From positions 1 to 20,858 of the forward strand of contig JAQGFW010007909.1 in NCBI GenBank assembly GCA_030463445.1: a stretch of 20,858 nt of DNA, given 5' to 3'. The notes below the pieces were generated by a model. That model was given only the letters and a program-made list of their open reading frames with translations. It was not told the origin of the DNA and did no database searches. Positions within the stretch are counted from its first letter, which is position 1; the number at the start of each line of letters is the position of its first letter. The translations under genes were made by a program, and so were the position numbers. This DNA comes from Euplotes aediculatus. Taxonomy: Eukaryota > Ciliophora > Spirotrichea > Euplotida > Euplotidae. Positions 1-7,231 of the stretch are shown one piece after another.

Positions 1-2
1 GG

Positions 3-1307
3 CAAAGCAAAGGCGATACACCATCGCTGCCCGAAGTATATAGAAGTATCAAAGTACCACAAAAAGGTAGTTTCTGGAAAAAGTTGGGGGCATTTATCGG
101 GCCGGGGCTGATGGTAGCCGTTGGGTATATGGACCCTGGCAACTGGGCAACCGATATTGCAGGAGGTGCAAGGTTTGGCTATACTTTATTATCGGTTATT
201 TTGATTTCTAATTTGTTTGCAATGCTTTTGCAGCATTTATCGCTCAAATTGGGTATTGCAACGGGCCGAGATTTGGCACAAGCCTGCCGAGATGCTTACT
301 CAAAACCCGTATCGTTTATATTGTGGATTCTGTGTGAAGTCGCCATTGCAGCCTGCGATTTGGCAGAAGTAATCGGCTCGGCTGTGGCATTAAATCTCCT
401 TTTTGGGATTCCGCTCACGGTCGGAATCATCATCACAGCATTCGATGTTTTATTGATATTATTTCTCCAAAGCAAGGGTTTCCGCATCATTGAGGCCATT
501 GTGGGAGCATTAATTGTCGTAATATTGTTTTGTTTCGGATACGAAATCGTTGTTTCAAACCCCGATTTTGCGGCAATTGCGGGCGGATTAATCCCCAAAA
601 CTGAAATCGTTTTTAATCCAGATATGCTCTACATCGCTATCGGGATTTTGGGGGCAACGGTCATGCCGCATAATTTGTATTTACATTCGAGTATTATTCA
701 GACTCGTGATATTCCAGATACATCCGTAGGAAAGAAATCAGCTATTAAATTTGCTACAATAGACTCTACTGCATCGCTTTTTATTGCGTTTTTTATCAAT
801 GCCTCGATTCTGATAATGGCGGCAGCAACGTTTCATTTTACAAATAACCAACAAGTAGCCGACATTCACGAAGCCTATCATTTACTTGACCCGCTACTTG
901 GGGTTAAATGGGCAGGTTTGTTTTTTGGAATTGCTCTTTTGGCTTCTGGACAAAATTCGACTTTAACCGGTACTTTGGCAGGGCAAATCGTAATGGAGGG
1001 CTTTTTGAATATTCGTCTCAAACCATGGCTTAGAAGGTTGATAACCAGACTAATAGCGATTGTGCCGGCATTGATTGTGGCGATTATTTATGGAGAACAG
1101 GGGACATCGGAACTACTTGTACTGAGTCAGGTGATTTTGTCGTTGCAGTTGAGTTTTGCGGTTGTGCCGTTGGTAGCATTTACTTCTGATAAAGCCAAAA
1201 TGGGAGAATTTGTAAACCCTGCTTGGGTAAAATATACAGCTTGGGTGGTTTCAGTGGTGATTATTTCACTGAATGCGTATTTGCTTTTTGAAACGTTTTT
1301 TGGGTAA
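3..1307 (+). CDS. mntH: Nramp-family divalent metal (Mn2+/Fe2+) transporter, 5'-truncated by window edge
   Basis: Inner-membrane proton-coupled uptake of Mn2+ or Fe2+ (family knowledge). The frame is open from base 3, so the true start lies before the window. The TTG at 84 is not the start, because the 27 codons before it read as a normal Nramp N-terminal tail ([12 protein letters not shown], then GSFWKK). The two metal-site signatures are present: DPGN in the first membrane helix (residues 17-20 counted from codon 84) and MPHN in helix 6 (194-197). The methionine of the latter is the residue that favours Mn/Fe over Ca/Mg. The GQNST segment, conserved in the family, follows. The rest is a run of hydrophobic helices ending in a normal stop. 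About 434 residues are visible, close to full length. The downstream neighbour is convergent and the two share a hairpin at 1314-1338. Family call is sure; Mn versus Fe preference is inferred. Confidence 0.95.
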   Translation, partial: QSKGDTPSLPEVYRSIKVPQKGSFWKKLGAFIGPGLMVAVGYMDPGNWATDIAGGARFGYTLLSVILISNLFAMLLQHLSLKLGIATGRDLAQACRDAYSKPVSFILWILCEVAIAACDLAEVIGSAVALNLLFGIPLTVGIIITAFDVLLILFLQSKGFRIIEAIVGALIVVILFCFGYEIVVSNPDFAAIAGGLIPKTEIVFNPDMLYIAIGILGATVMPHNLYLHSSIIQTRDIPDTSVGKKSAIKFATIDSTASLFIAFFINASILIMAAATFHFTNNQQVADIHEAYHLLDPLLGVKWAGLFFGIALLASGQNSTLTGTLAGQIVMEGFLNIRLKPWLRRLITRLIAIVPALIVAIIYGEQGTSELLVLSQVILSLQLSFAVVPLVAFTSDKAKMGEFVNPAWVKYTAWVVSVVIISLNAYLLFETFFG

Positions 1308-1313
1308 ATAAAT

Positions 1314-1338
1314 GAGGCACGTTCTTAAAACGTGCCTC
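1314..1338. terminator. Perfect hairpin between convergent genes, likely bidirectional terminator
   Basis: Arms GAGGCACGTT and AACGTGCCTC (10 bp, perfect) around a 5-base loop. It sits 6 bases after the transporter stop and 7 bases before the lipoprotein stop. There is no long T tract on either side, so termination would rest on stem strength. It also resembles the other word-like intergenic palindromes in this window and could be one of a dispersed repeat family. Confidence 0.7.
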
Positions 1339-1345
1339 TATGTTA

Positions 1346-1729
1346 TTATTCTACTGGATTTCCACGCTGAAAAGTTATTTCTCTTACTAATCCAACCGAA
1401 TTAAAATACAACGCTACCGATTGAGCATTTGATTTATTCTGCATAAACTGGCAATGTTCGCCTTCTTCGAAGTAATAAACATAAACCTTTGTATTGCGAC
1501 GGTCGAGAATCTGAAAATCGTAACGACCAATACTTTGAGTAATTTGGTTTTCGGATAGGGCAAGTAAATTTGGTTTTATTGCCTTAAAATCCTCAATCAT
1601 ATTGGCTCTTTCGCCTTTGCAGCCACCACGGTCGTCTTTGAATCTTTTTACATCAAAATTCCCTAAATTAACTTCTTTTCCTCCACAGGCAGTCAATAAG
1701 AAAAATCCTAAAATGAGTATTCTATACAT
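1346..1729 (-). CDS. Small hypothetical lipoprotein
   Basis: A 127-residue protein with a type II signal: MYRILILGFFLLTAC, lipobox LTAC with the lipidated Cys at 15, followed by GGKEVN. It should therefore be anchored to the inner or outer membrane facing the periplasm. The mature part is soluble, with a segment IGRYDFQILDRRNTKVYVYY followed by a charged stretch. That arrangement recalls the small BamE/SmpA-like lipoproteins (a graded beta-sheet reporting on a pair of residues), but I cannot assign it to that family. The start lies 45 bases after the M20 peptidase stop on the same strand, so the two may be co-transcribed. Function unknown. Confidence 0.75.
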   Translation of the reverse strand: MYRILILGFFLLTACGGKEVNLGNFDVKRFKDDRGGCKGERANMIEDFKAIKPNLLALSENQITQSIGRYDFQILDRRNTKVYVYYFEEGEHCQFMQNKSNAQSVALYFNSVGLVREITFQRGNPVE

Positions 1730-1774
1730 CTATGATAGATTTAAAATTCGTCAATTCAATAACCAAATCGAGCA

Positions 1775-3157
1775 TTATTTGTTCAATTCGGCAAAGTATT
1801 TGTAGAACAACGGTATCGTTTCGATGCCTTTATAGAAATTAAACAAACCGTAATGCTCGTTTGGCGAATGAAGAGCATCCGAATCCAGCCCGAAGCCCAT
1901 TAAGATTGATTTTAGGCCGAGTTCTTTCTCAAAAAGTGCCACAATCGGAATACTTCCACCACCACGAGTAGGTACAGGAGCTTTGCCCCAAGCCTCTGCC
2001 ATAGCCAAAGATGCCGCACGATAGCCGATAGAATCCATCGGTGTAACGTAGGGCTGTCCGCCGTGATGACGATGTACTTTTACCTTGACCGTTGGCGGTG
2101 CGATTGCCTTGAAATGAGCCTCGAACAAATCCGAAATTTCTTCCCAATCTTGGTTTGGTACTAACCGCATCGAAATTTTAGCAAATGCTTTTGATGGCAA
2201 AACAGTCTTAGAACCTTCGCCAGTGTAGCCTCCCCAAATACCGTTTACATCGAGGGTCGGACGGATGGATGCACGCTCACGGGTTGTGTAGCCTTTCTCG
2301 CCAGTTACTTCGGCAATATCTAAATCTTTTTTGTAAGCATCTAAATCAAACGGAGCAGATTCGAGCAATTCTCTTTCTTTTTCGGTCAATTCTGCAACTT
2401 TATCGTAGAATCCCTTCACTGTGATTCGTCCGTCGGCATCATGTAGCGAAGCAATCATTTGGCAAAGTACATTGACAGGATTTGCCACCGCACCACCATA
2501 AACACCCGAATGCAAATCACGATTTGGACCTTGTACTTCGACCTCCATGTAAGACAAACCACGTAAACCAGCCTCAACCGAAGGAATATCATTGGCAATA
2601 ATCGAAGTATCCGAAATCAAGATAATATCGGCTTTTAGGCGTTCTTTATTTTCTTTTACGAATGTCGCCAGATTAGCCGAACCTACTTCTTCTTCGCCCT
2701 CAAACATGATTTTTACGTTGCAGGTCAAGGCATTATTGGCAATCATCGCCTCAATGGCTTTGACGTGCATATAAATCTGCCCTTTGTCGTCGCACGAACC
2801 ACGTGCAAAGATAGCCCCGTCAGGGTGAACAGCCGTTTTGCGGATGGTTGGTTCAAACGGTGGCGAATCCCACAACTCATAAGGGTCGGCAGGTTGCACA
2901 TCATAATGTCCATAAACCAAAACCGTTGGCAATGAAGAATCAACAATTTTTTCGGCATAAACTACTGGGTGGCCAGCAGTTTCGCAGATTTCGGCTGAGT
3001 CTAAACCAGCCTCCAACAATTTATCTTTAATCCACTCGGCGGCAGCGGCTACGTCTCCGTTAAATTTAGAATCGGCACTGACCGATGGGATTCGGAGAAA
3101 CTCGAATAATTCGGATAAAAAACGGTCTTTATTTTGGTCGATGAAAGTTTTAAGCAT
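1775..3157 (-). CDS. M20-family dinuclear-zinc dipeptidase
   Basis: Cytosolic metallo-dipeptidase or carboxypeptidase of the M20/CNDP-like group, hydrolysing small peptides (substrate not predictable). I take the ATG at 3157 (MLKTFIDQNKDRF), giving 460 residues, the usual size for the group. A longer frame to 3205 would add 16 residues with no family character. Metal and catalytic signatures are in order: GHYDVQPA (His84, Asp86), GSCDDKGQ (bridging Asp, about 123), FEGEEEVGS (catalytic and metal Glu, about 152-155), a later ISDTS Asp and the C-terminal ALHSPNEH histidine. The dimerisation-domain histidine is in DLHSGVYGG. A TATTTTTG box lies about 50 bases upstream. The following gene is a small lipoprotein on the same strand. 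Confidence 0.93.
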   Translation of the reverse strand: MLKTFIDQNKDRFLSELFEFLRIPSVSADSKFNGDVAAAAEWIKDKLLEAGLDSAEICETAGHPVVYAEKIVDSSLPTVLVYGHYDVQPADPYELWDSPPFEPTIRKTAVHPDGAIFARGSCDDKGQIYMHVKAIEAMIANNALTCNVKIMFEGEEEVGSANLATFVKENKERLKADIILISDTSIIANDIPSVEAGLRGLSYMEVEVQGPNRDLHSGVYGGAVANPVNVLCQMIASLHDADGRITVKGFYDKVAELTEKERELLESAPFDLDAYKKDLDIAEVTGEKGYTTRERASIRPTLDVNGIWGGYTGEGSKTVLPSKAFAKISMRLVPNQDWEEISDLFEAHFKAIAPPTVKVKVHRHHGGQPYVTPMDSIGYRAASLAMAEAWGKAPVPTRGGGSIPIVALFEKELGLKSILMGFGLDSDALHSPNEHYGLFNFYKGIETIPLFYKYFAELNK

Positions 3158-3204
3158 AATGATGATTATCAAAAATGGTTGATTGCTCTCTGCAAATTTC
3201 ACCA

Positions 3205-3212
3205 CAAAAATA
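3205..3212 (-). promoter_or_regulatory. Candidate -7 box of the M20 peptidase promoter
   Basis: Minus-strand TATTTTTG matches TAnnTTTG exactly and would give a leader of about 40 bases before the ATG at 3157. No TTG stands at the expected 19-21 base spacing, and such an 8-mer is not rare in AT-rich DNA, so this is tentative. The stretch 3158-3349 holds no convincing gene. Confidence 0.3.
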
Positions 3213-3349
3213 CGGAGAAATTGCTCAAAAAAGTGAATCTGTGGACTTTAATTTCAATGACAACGATTAATAGAATCGATGACTTACCTCATAAAAAATG
3301 CTGGATAAATGGGCGTGATTTGAAATACAAAATCAAAACGCAATAACAG

Positions 3350-3733
3350 ATGAAAAAACAAGAATATTTATTTGATTTACACGAAGACCACATCGAATGG
3401 CTCAAGGCTTTGGCTTTTTATGAAGATGAATTGCAAATTTTGAAGAATAGACTCGGCGAGGTGAGTTTCAAAAATACAGACCAATCGGTAAAAATGGAGG
3501 TTGAGAAATTCCAAAATCAATTTTTGATTCAGAAAAACGAGATGGATTATCTAAAACATAACATCAATAAAGATGAGAAGGGCATTTCTGACGAAATATT
3601 GAGTAATCCGACGGCTTCGGACCACAGAAAAACTGATGACAATGAAGAACTCCGTAACCGCTACGAAACCTTTATAGATTTATTTAATAACCTCAAAGAA
3701 GAATTCAACGACTTTGCAGGTAAGAATTTGTAA
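3350..3733 (+). CDS. Hypothetical coiled-coil protein
   Basis: A 127-residue, strongly charged, helix-forming protein without signal peptide or membrane segment, presumably cytosolic. Residues about 15-75 show heptad-like spacing of Leu/Phe/Ile among Glu/Lys (EDELQILKNRLGEV, then EVEKFQNQFLIQKNEMDYLK), and a second helical stretch covers about 98-122 (ELRNRYETFIDLFNNLKEEF). The Ser/Thr/Asp-rich piece between them (ILSNPTASDHRKTDD) looks like a linker. I do not recognise a family. It stands alone, with a strong terminator directly after it. It is judged real from its codon use, length and terminator. Confidence 0.65.
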   Translation: MKKQEYLFDLHEDHIEWLKALAFYEDELQILKNRLGEVSFKNTDQSVKMEVEKFQNQFLIQKNEMDYLKHNINKDEKGISDEILSNPTASDHRKTDDNEELRNRYETFIDLFNNLKEEFNDFAGKNL

Positions 3734-3758
3734 CTATTACCCCTAAACTAACACTTCG

Positions 3759-3793
3759 GCTGTTTCGGATTTAAAATCTGAAACAGCTTTTTT
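3759..3793 (+). terminator. Rho-independent terminator after the coiled-coil gene
   Basis: Stem arms GCTGTTTCGGATT and AATCTGAAACAGC (13 pairs, one G-U) with a 3-base loop, followed directly by a run of six T. A classical intrinsic terminator 25 bases after the stop at 3733. The rest of 3734-3940 holds nothing else I can support. Confidence 0.9.
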
Positions 3794-3940
3794 ATTTGAG
3801 GTACTTATTTACTCCTTTTTAGATGATGTTCTATAAGCATAGAGAAAGCCATTATCAAGCGATTTTTATTTGTTCTTCATATACCAACTACATCAAATAA
3901 TTTCACAACTTTGTGCCAAATTAAAGTCTATCAAAAAAGT

Positions 3941-5257
3941 ATGGAACTCAAGCCACTCAAAATATCCATTGCCGAATTATATCAGTTATTTAAAACCTGC
4001 AACGGTGTATCGACCGATACCCGTAAAATAGACAAAGATTGCTTGTTTTTTGCCCTGAAAGGCGATAAATTCAATGGTAACCTTTTTGCAAAAGATGCCC
4101 TCGAAAAAGGAGCTAAATATGCCGTAGTTGACCAAGCCGATGTCGCTATCGACGAGTGTTTTATCTTGGTTAATGACGTACTTTTTACCCTACAAAAATT
4201 AGCTAATTTCCATCGCCAGCACCTCAATATTCCGATTGTGGGATTGACTGGCTCGAACGGAAAAACGACCAATAAAGAACTCATTGCGGCTGTTTTATCT
4301 AAGAAATTTAAGACTTACGCCACCAAAGGCAATCTCAATAACCATATTGGAGTACCATTGACTTTATTACAAATTGATGAATCCTACGAAGCCGCCGTTG
4401 TCGAAATGGGAGCCAATCACCAAGGCGAAATCAGACTACTTTCGGGAATCACCGAGCCTACGCATGGATTTATTACGAATATTGGCAAAGCCCACCTCGA
4501 AGGTTTCGGTGGAATCGCAGGGGTTCGTAAAGGTAAAGGCGAATTGTACGATTTTTTAGCGATGTCGGGCGGAACAGTCTTTGTTCATCAACAAAACGCC
4601 ACATTGGTCGAAATGCACGCCGAGCGTAAATTCAGAGAATCGGTCTTTTACATGAGCGAAGGCGAGACATTTTTGAAGGCAACCCTTATCGAAGATTCGC
4701 CATTTTGCCGATACATTGCCGAAAACGGTAAAGAATATACATCGCACCTGCCTGGAAAATACAATTTTGATAATATAACTACAGCCTTGGCAATCGGAAA
4801 ATACTTTGGCGTTGATACAGATGCGGCTAATGAAGCCGTGAGTGAGTATAACCCCGACAATAATCGTTCGCAAGTCGTAGAAAAAGGCTCTAATAGTCTG
4901 ATTTTGGATGCTTATAATGCTAATCCATCTTCGATGTCGGCTTCGGTACAGAATTTTATCAACCTCAAGACCGATAAAAAGAAAGTTGTGATTTTGGGAG
5001 ATATGTTGGAACTTGGCGAAGAAGCCCCAGCCGAGCATTTGGCAATCGGCGAGTTGGTCGCCAAGGGTGGATTTGATACCGTAGTTTTGTTTGGCGAACT
5101 GATGCAACACGCTCTGCCAGCCTTACCCAAAGCGTATTATTTTACCGATAAATTCTCATTGCATAATTGGCTGATTGACAAGAAATTAGAGAATGCTTTT
5201 GTACTAATCAAAGGCTCTCGTGGAGTAAGTTTAGAGACAACCGTACAATTCCTCTAA
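3941..5257 (+). CDS. murF: UDP-N-acetylmuramoyl-tripeptide--D-alanyl-D-alanine ligase (MurF)
   Basis: Cytosolic Mur ligase that adds D-Ala-D-Ala to UDP-MurNAc-tripeptide with ATP, the last cytosolic step of the pentapeptide precursor. I choose the ATG at 3941 (MELKPLKISIAELYQLF); upstream codons to the TTG at 3911 look non-coding. That gives 438 residues, normal for MurF. The N-terminal substrate-binding signature STDTRKI is at 24-30, the ATP P-loop GLTGSNGKTT at 101-110, then ATKGNLNNHIGVPLTLL, which is typical of MurF rather than MurC/D/E. The central VVEMGANHQGEI and C-terminal domain LDAYNANPSSM and GDMLELG follow. It is not beside other mur ligases here; murB lies 2 kb downstream in another operon. 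Confidence 0.96.
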   Translation: MELKPLKISIAELYQLFKTCNGVSTDTRKIDKDCLFFALKGDKFNGNLFAKDALEKGAKYAVVDQADVAIDECFILVNDVLFTLQKLANFHRQHLNIPIVGLTGSNGKTTNKELIAAVLSKKFKTYATKGNLNNHIGVPLTLLQIDESYEAAVVEMGANHQGEIRLLSGITEPTHGFITNIGKAHLEGFGGIAGVRKGKGELYDFLAMSGGTVFVHQQNATLVEMHAERKFRESVFYMSEGETFLKATLIEDSPFCRYIAENGKEYTSHLPGKYNFDNITTALAIGKYFGVDTDAANEAVSEYNPDNNRSQVVEKGSNSLILDAYNANPSSMSASVQNFINLKTDKKKVVILGDMLELGEEAPAEHLAIGELVAKGGFDTVVLFGELMQHALPALPKAYYFTDKFSLHNWLIDKKLENAFVLIKGSRGVSLETTVQFL

Positions 5258-5267
5258 ATAAATCGCT

Positions 5268-5351
5268 GATTTCACTGATTGAATTATGATTTCACTGACG
5301 AGGTTAACGATTTCTCAAAATCAGCGAAATCAATCAAAAATCAGTGAAATC
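5268..5351. repeat. Long imperfect inverted repeat between convergent genes
   Basis: Two 31-base arms (5268-5298 and 5321-5351) with a 22-base spacer. Each arm carries two copies of a roughly 11-base unit GATTTCACTGA or its complement, so four copies in all, one with C-G for C-A. It fills most of the gap between murF and the Fe-S protein, which converge. It could act as a two-way terminator or be a member of a dispersed intergenic repeat. The arms differ mainly in the 7 bases between units. Confidence 0.75.
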
Positions 5352-5360
5352 GTAATAAAA

Positions 5361-6152
5361 TCAATTATACCCGTTTGCCTGAGCCACCAATTCGGCTAAG
5401 TCATAAACCTTGACGGTATCTTCTTTTTCTTTATTTTTCACGCCGTCGCTCATCATCGTCATACAGAACGGACAAGCCACCGCTACCGTTGTAGCCCCAG
5501 TAGCCAGAGCGTCTTCGATACGCTCGATATTAATGTCTTTTTTACCTTTTTCGGGTTCTTTAAACATTTGTCCGCCACCTGCACCACAGCAAAGGCCGTT
5601 GGTTCGGCAACGCTTCATTTCTACCAAATCGGCATCTAATTTTTCGAGAACCGCACGTGGAGCTTCGTAAATATCATTGGCACGACCCAAATAGCACGAA
5701 TCGTGGAATGTTATTTTTTTACCTTTAAACTCACCACCACCTTCGATACGTATTTTACCCTCATTGATAAGTTTTTGTAAGTAAGTCGAATGGTGAATCA
5801 CCTCATAATTACCGCCCAATTCGGGGTATTCATTCTTCAAAGTATTAAAACAATGCGGACATGCCGTAACGATTTTCTTGACATTGTAGCCATTCAAGAC
5901 CTGAATGTTTTGTTGTGCCAACATCTGAAAAGTAAACTCATTACCAGCTCGACGTGCAGGGTCGCCAGTGCAGGCTTCTTCGGTACCCAAAACCGCAAAA
6001 TTTACCCCTACATGGTTTAGTATTTTCACAAAAGCCACCGTTACTTTTTTGTAGCGGTCGTCGAACGAGCCAGCACATCCAACCCAAAAGAGTACTTCTG
6101 GTTCTTGTCCGTTGGCCATCATTTCGGCCATTGTCGGTACTTTATATTCCAT
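5361..6152 (-). CDS. CCG-domain (Fe-S)-binding protein, HdrB/GlpC/LutA-like
   Basis: 263 residues made of two cysteine-rich CCG domains like those in heterodisulfide reductase HdrB, GlpC and lactate-utilisation LutA; predicted cytosolic electron-transfer or oxidoreductase subunit. Domain 1 carries C26, C61 and the CPHC pair 98/101. Domain 2 carries C153 (DSCYLGR), the full LCCGAGGG motif (188/189) and CPFC (227/230). Domain 1 has EEACTGD where a complete CCG motif would have two cysteines, so only domain 2 looks able to hold a complete non-cubane cluster. In related bacteria such proteins often sit next to a larger 4Fe-4S protein; none is adjacent here, as the gene is flanked by a convergent murF and a divergent operon. 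Electron donor and acceptor unknown. Confidence 0.88.
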   Translation of the reverse strand: MEYKVPTMAEMMANGQEPEVLFWVGCAGSFDDRYKKVTVAFVKILNHVGVNFAVLGTEEACTGDPARRAGNEFTFQMLAQQNIQVLNGYNVKKIVTACPHCFNTLKNEYPELGGNYEVIHHSTYLQKLINEGKIRIEGGGEFKGKKITFHDSCYLGRANDIYEAPRAVLEKLDADLVEMKRCRTNGLCCGAGGGQMFKEPEKGKKDINIERIEDALATGATTVAVACPFCMTMMSDGVKNKEKEDTVKVYDLAELVAQANGYN

Positions 6153-6160
6153 ATTTTTAA

Positions 6161-6177
6161 TAGCGAATTAGCGAATG
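6161..6177. repeat. Short tandem repeat in the 5' leader of the Fe-S protein gene
   Basis: Two copies of the 8-mer AGCGAATT/AGCGAATG (read TTCGCTAA on the gene's strand) lie about 10-25 bases upstream of the minus-strand ATG at 6152. No role is evident. Confidence 0.45.
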
Positions 6178-6204
6178 AATAAAATGATTAGGTAACATTT
6201 GCAT

Positions 6205-6235
6205 CAAAAATAGTATGCGTGCATAATATTTGCAA
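6205..6235 (-). promoter_or_regulatory. Promoter of the Fe-S protein gene
   Basis: Read on the minus strand: TTG (6235-6233), a 20-base spacer, then TATTTTTG (6212-6205). Both boxes and the spacing fit the Bacteroidota primary-sigma pattern (TTG, 19-21 bases, TAnnTTTG). The leader would be about 45-50 bases. The -33 TTG is part of a TTGCAA word. Confidence 0.6.
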
Positions 6236-6239
6236 GTAT

Positions 6240-6273
6240 TTGTTATTCAATTTTAATTAGATTGGTAAATTTG
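6240..6273 (+). promoter_or_regulatory. Promoter of the MBL-murB-SDR operon
   Basis: TTG at 6240-6242, a 23-base spacer (slightly long) and an exact TAAATTTG at 6266-6273. It is back to back with the minus-strand promoter at 6205-6235. Transcription would start near 6278-6281, just before the two tandem hairpins, leaving a leader of about 100 bases. Confidence 0.5.
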
Positions 6274-6288
6274 TGAGTTAATTCCAAC

Positions 6289-6323
6289 AAACCCTGTCAG
6301 CGTTTCAAACGCTGACAGGGTTT
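6289..6323. repeat. Perfect palindrome A in operon leader
   Basis: Arms AAACCCTGTCAGCGTTT and its exact complement, 17 bases each with a single central base. It lies in the predicted 5' leader of the MBL-fold gene. A diverged half copy occurs at 20113-20129. It resembles REP-type dispersed intergenic palindromes. Confidence 0.85.
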
Positions 6324-6332
6324 AAATCCTAC

Positions 6333-6365
6333 ATCCCCGACAGGGTTTTGAACCCTGTCGGGGAT
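6333..6365. repeat. Perfect palindrome B in operon leader
   Basis: Arms ATCCCCGACAGGGTT and AACCCTGTCGGGGAT (15 bp, perfect) with loop TTG. It begins 9 bases after palindrome A and ends 17 bases before the ATG at 6383. It shares the 9-base word AACCCTGTC with palindrome A, placed next to the loop rather than at the stem base. Confidence 0.85.
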
Positions 6366-6382
6366 AAAATGTTTATTCATCA

Positions 6383-7210
6383 ATGCAATTTCTCAAACAT
6401 CGTAAATTCCACAATGTCGAACTCTTTCGGTTTGGGTATTCGCCCATTGGTAAGCCATTTATGAGCGTTTATTGTTTTTTGGTTGATAATGTGCTGATTG
6501 ATACCGCCCAAGCCAATTGCGAAGAAAAGGTTTTGGAGACATTTCGCAATCGAAAAATCAATAAAATTTTATTGACTCACTGGCACGAAGACCATTCGGG
6601 CAATACGGCTTCGTTGGCAAATCAACACAAAGCGATAGTTTTGGCTCATGAATTTACGCAGCAGAAAATCCAAGAAGGTTTCAAGATTTTGCCTTACGAG
6701 AAATTCCTTTTTGGGCAAATTAAACCATATCAAGGAGAAATTCAGCCTTTTGGCGATATTATCGAAACCGAAAAACACCAATTGATTCCAATTCATACAC
6801 CTGGACACGCCATCGACCATACCGTTTTCTTAGAAAAAAATGAAGGCTGGTTGTTTTCGGGAGATTTGTTTGTCGGAATCAAAATTAGGGTTTTTCGGAA
6901 GAACGAACGCTTCTGGCAGCAGGTCGAATCTTTCAAAAAAGTATTGCAATACGATTTTGATGTGTTATTTTGCGGGCATCATCCGAGATTGAAGGATGGC
7001 AAGCAGCTTCTGCAAGGAAAACTCCAATATTTTGAAGATTTTGGCGGAAAAGTATTAGATTTTCACCAAAAAGGAATGAATACCAAACAGATAATCCGAG
7101 GGTTAGGTCGCCGAGAAAACCACTTGATGCGACTCATTCTCTCAAACGATGTCAGTTTGACGTATATGATTGAGGCAGTGATAAAAGATAACAGTTCGAT
7201 TGACAAATAA
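6383..7210 (+). CDS. MBL-fold metallo-hydrolase
   Basis: 275-residue cytosolic metallo-beta-lactamase-fold hydrolase. The binuclear metal site is complete: HWHEDH (His66, His68, Asp70, His71), HTPGH (His142), SGDLF (Asp161) and CGHH (His199). The C-terminal part (LDFHQKGMNTKQIIRGLGRRE) looks like the short helical tail of LACTB2- or glyoxalase-II-like members. The natural substrate (thioester, RNA or lactone) cannot be read from sequence. Start is the ATG at 6383; two strong hairpins stand just upstream. It is first of an apparent operon: murB begins 21 bases after its stop, and an SDR follows. No functional link to murB is obvious. Confidence 0.92.
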   Translation: MQFLKHRKFHNVELFRFGYSPIGKPFMSVYCFLVDNVLIDTAQANCEEKVLETFRNRKINKILLTHWHEDHSGNTASLANQHKAIVLAHEFTQQKIQEGFKILPYEKFLFGQIKPYQGEIQPFGDIIETEKHQLIPIHTPGHAIDHTVFLEKNEGWLFSGDLFVGIKIRVFRKNERFWQQVESFKKVLQYDFDVLFCGHHPRLKDGKQLLQGKLQYFEDFGGKVLDFHQKGMNTKQIIRGLGRRENHLMRLILSNDVSLTYMIEAVIKDNSSIDK

Positions 7211-7231
7211 CGATTTTTCGATTAACCATTT

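Noticed and set aside
3134-3346. 70-codon plus-strand frame overlapping the start of the M20 peptidase
   Set aside because: It begins inside the peptidase gene on the other strand and shows no family-like content; the codons are those of AT-rich spacer.
4556-5110. 184-codon minus-strand frame inside murF
   Set aside because: Antisense shadow of a clear MurF gene, with no family content of its own.
6289-6365. Tandem palindromes as a CRISPR array
   Set aside because: Only two different palindromes, no repeated unit with unique spacers and no cas genes in the window.
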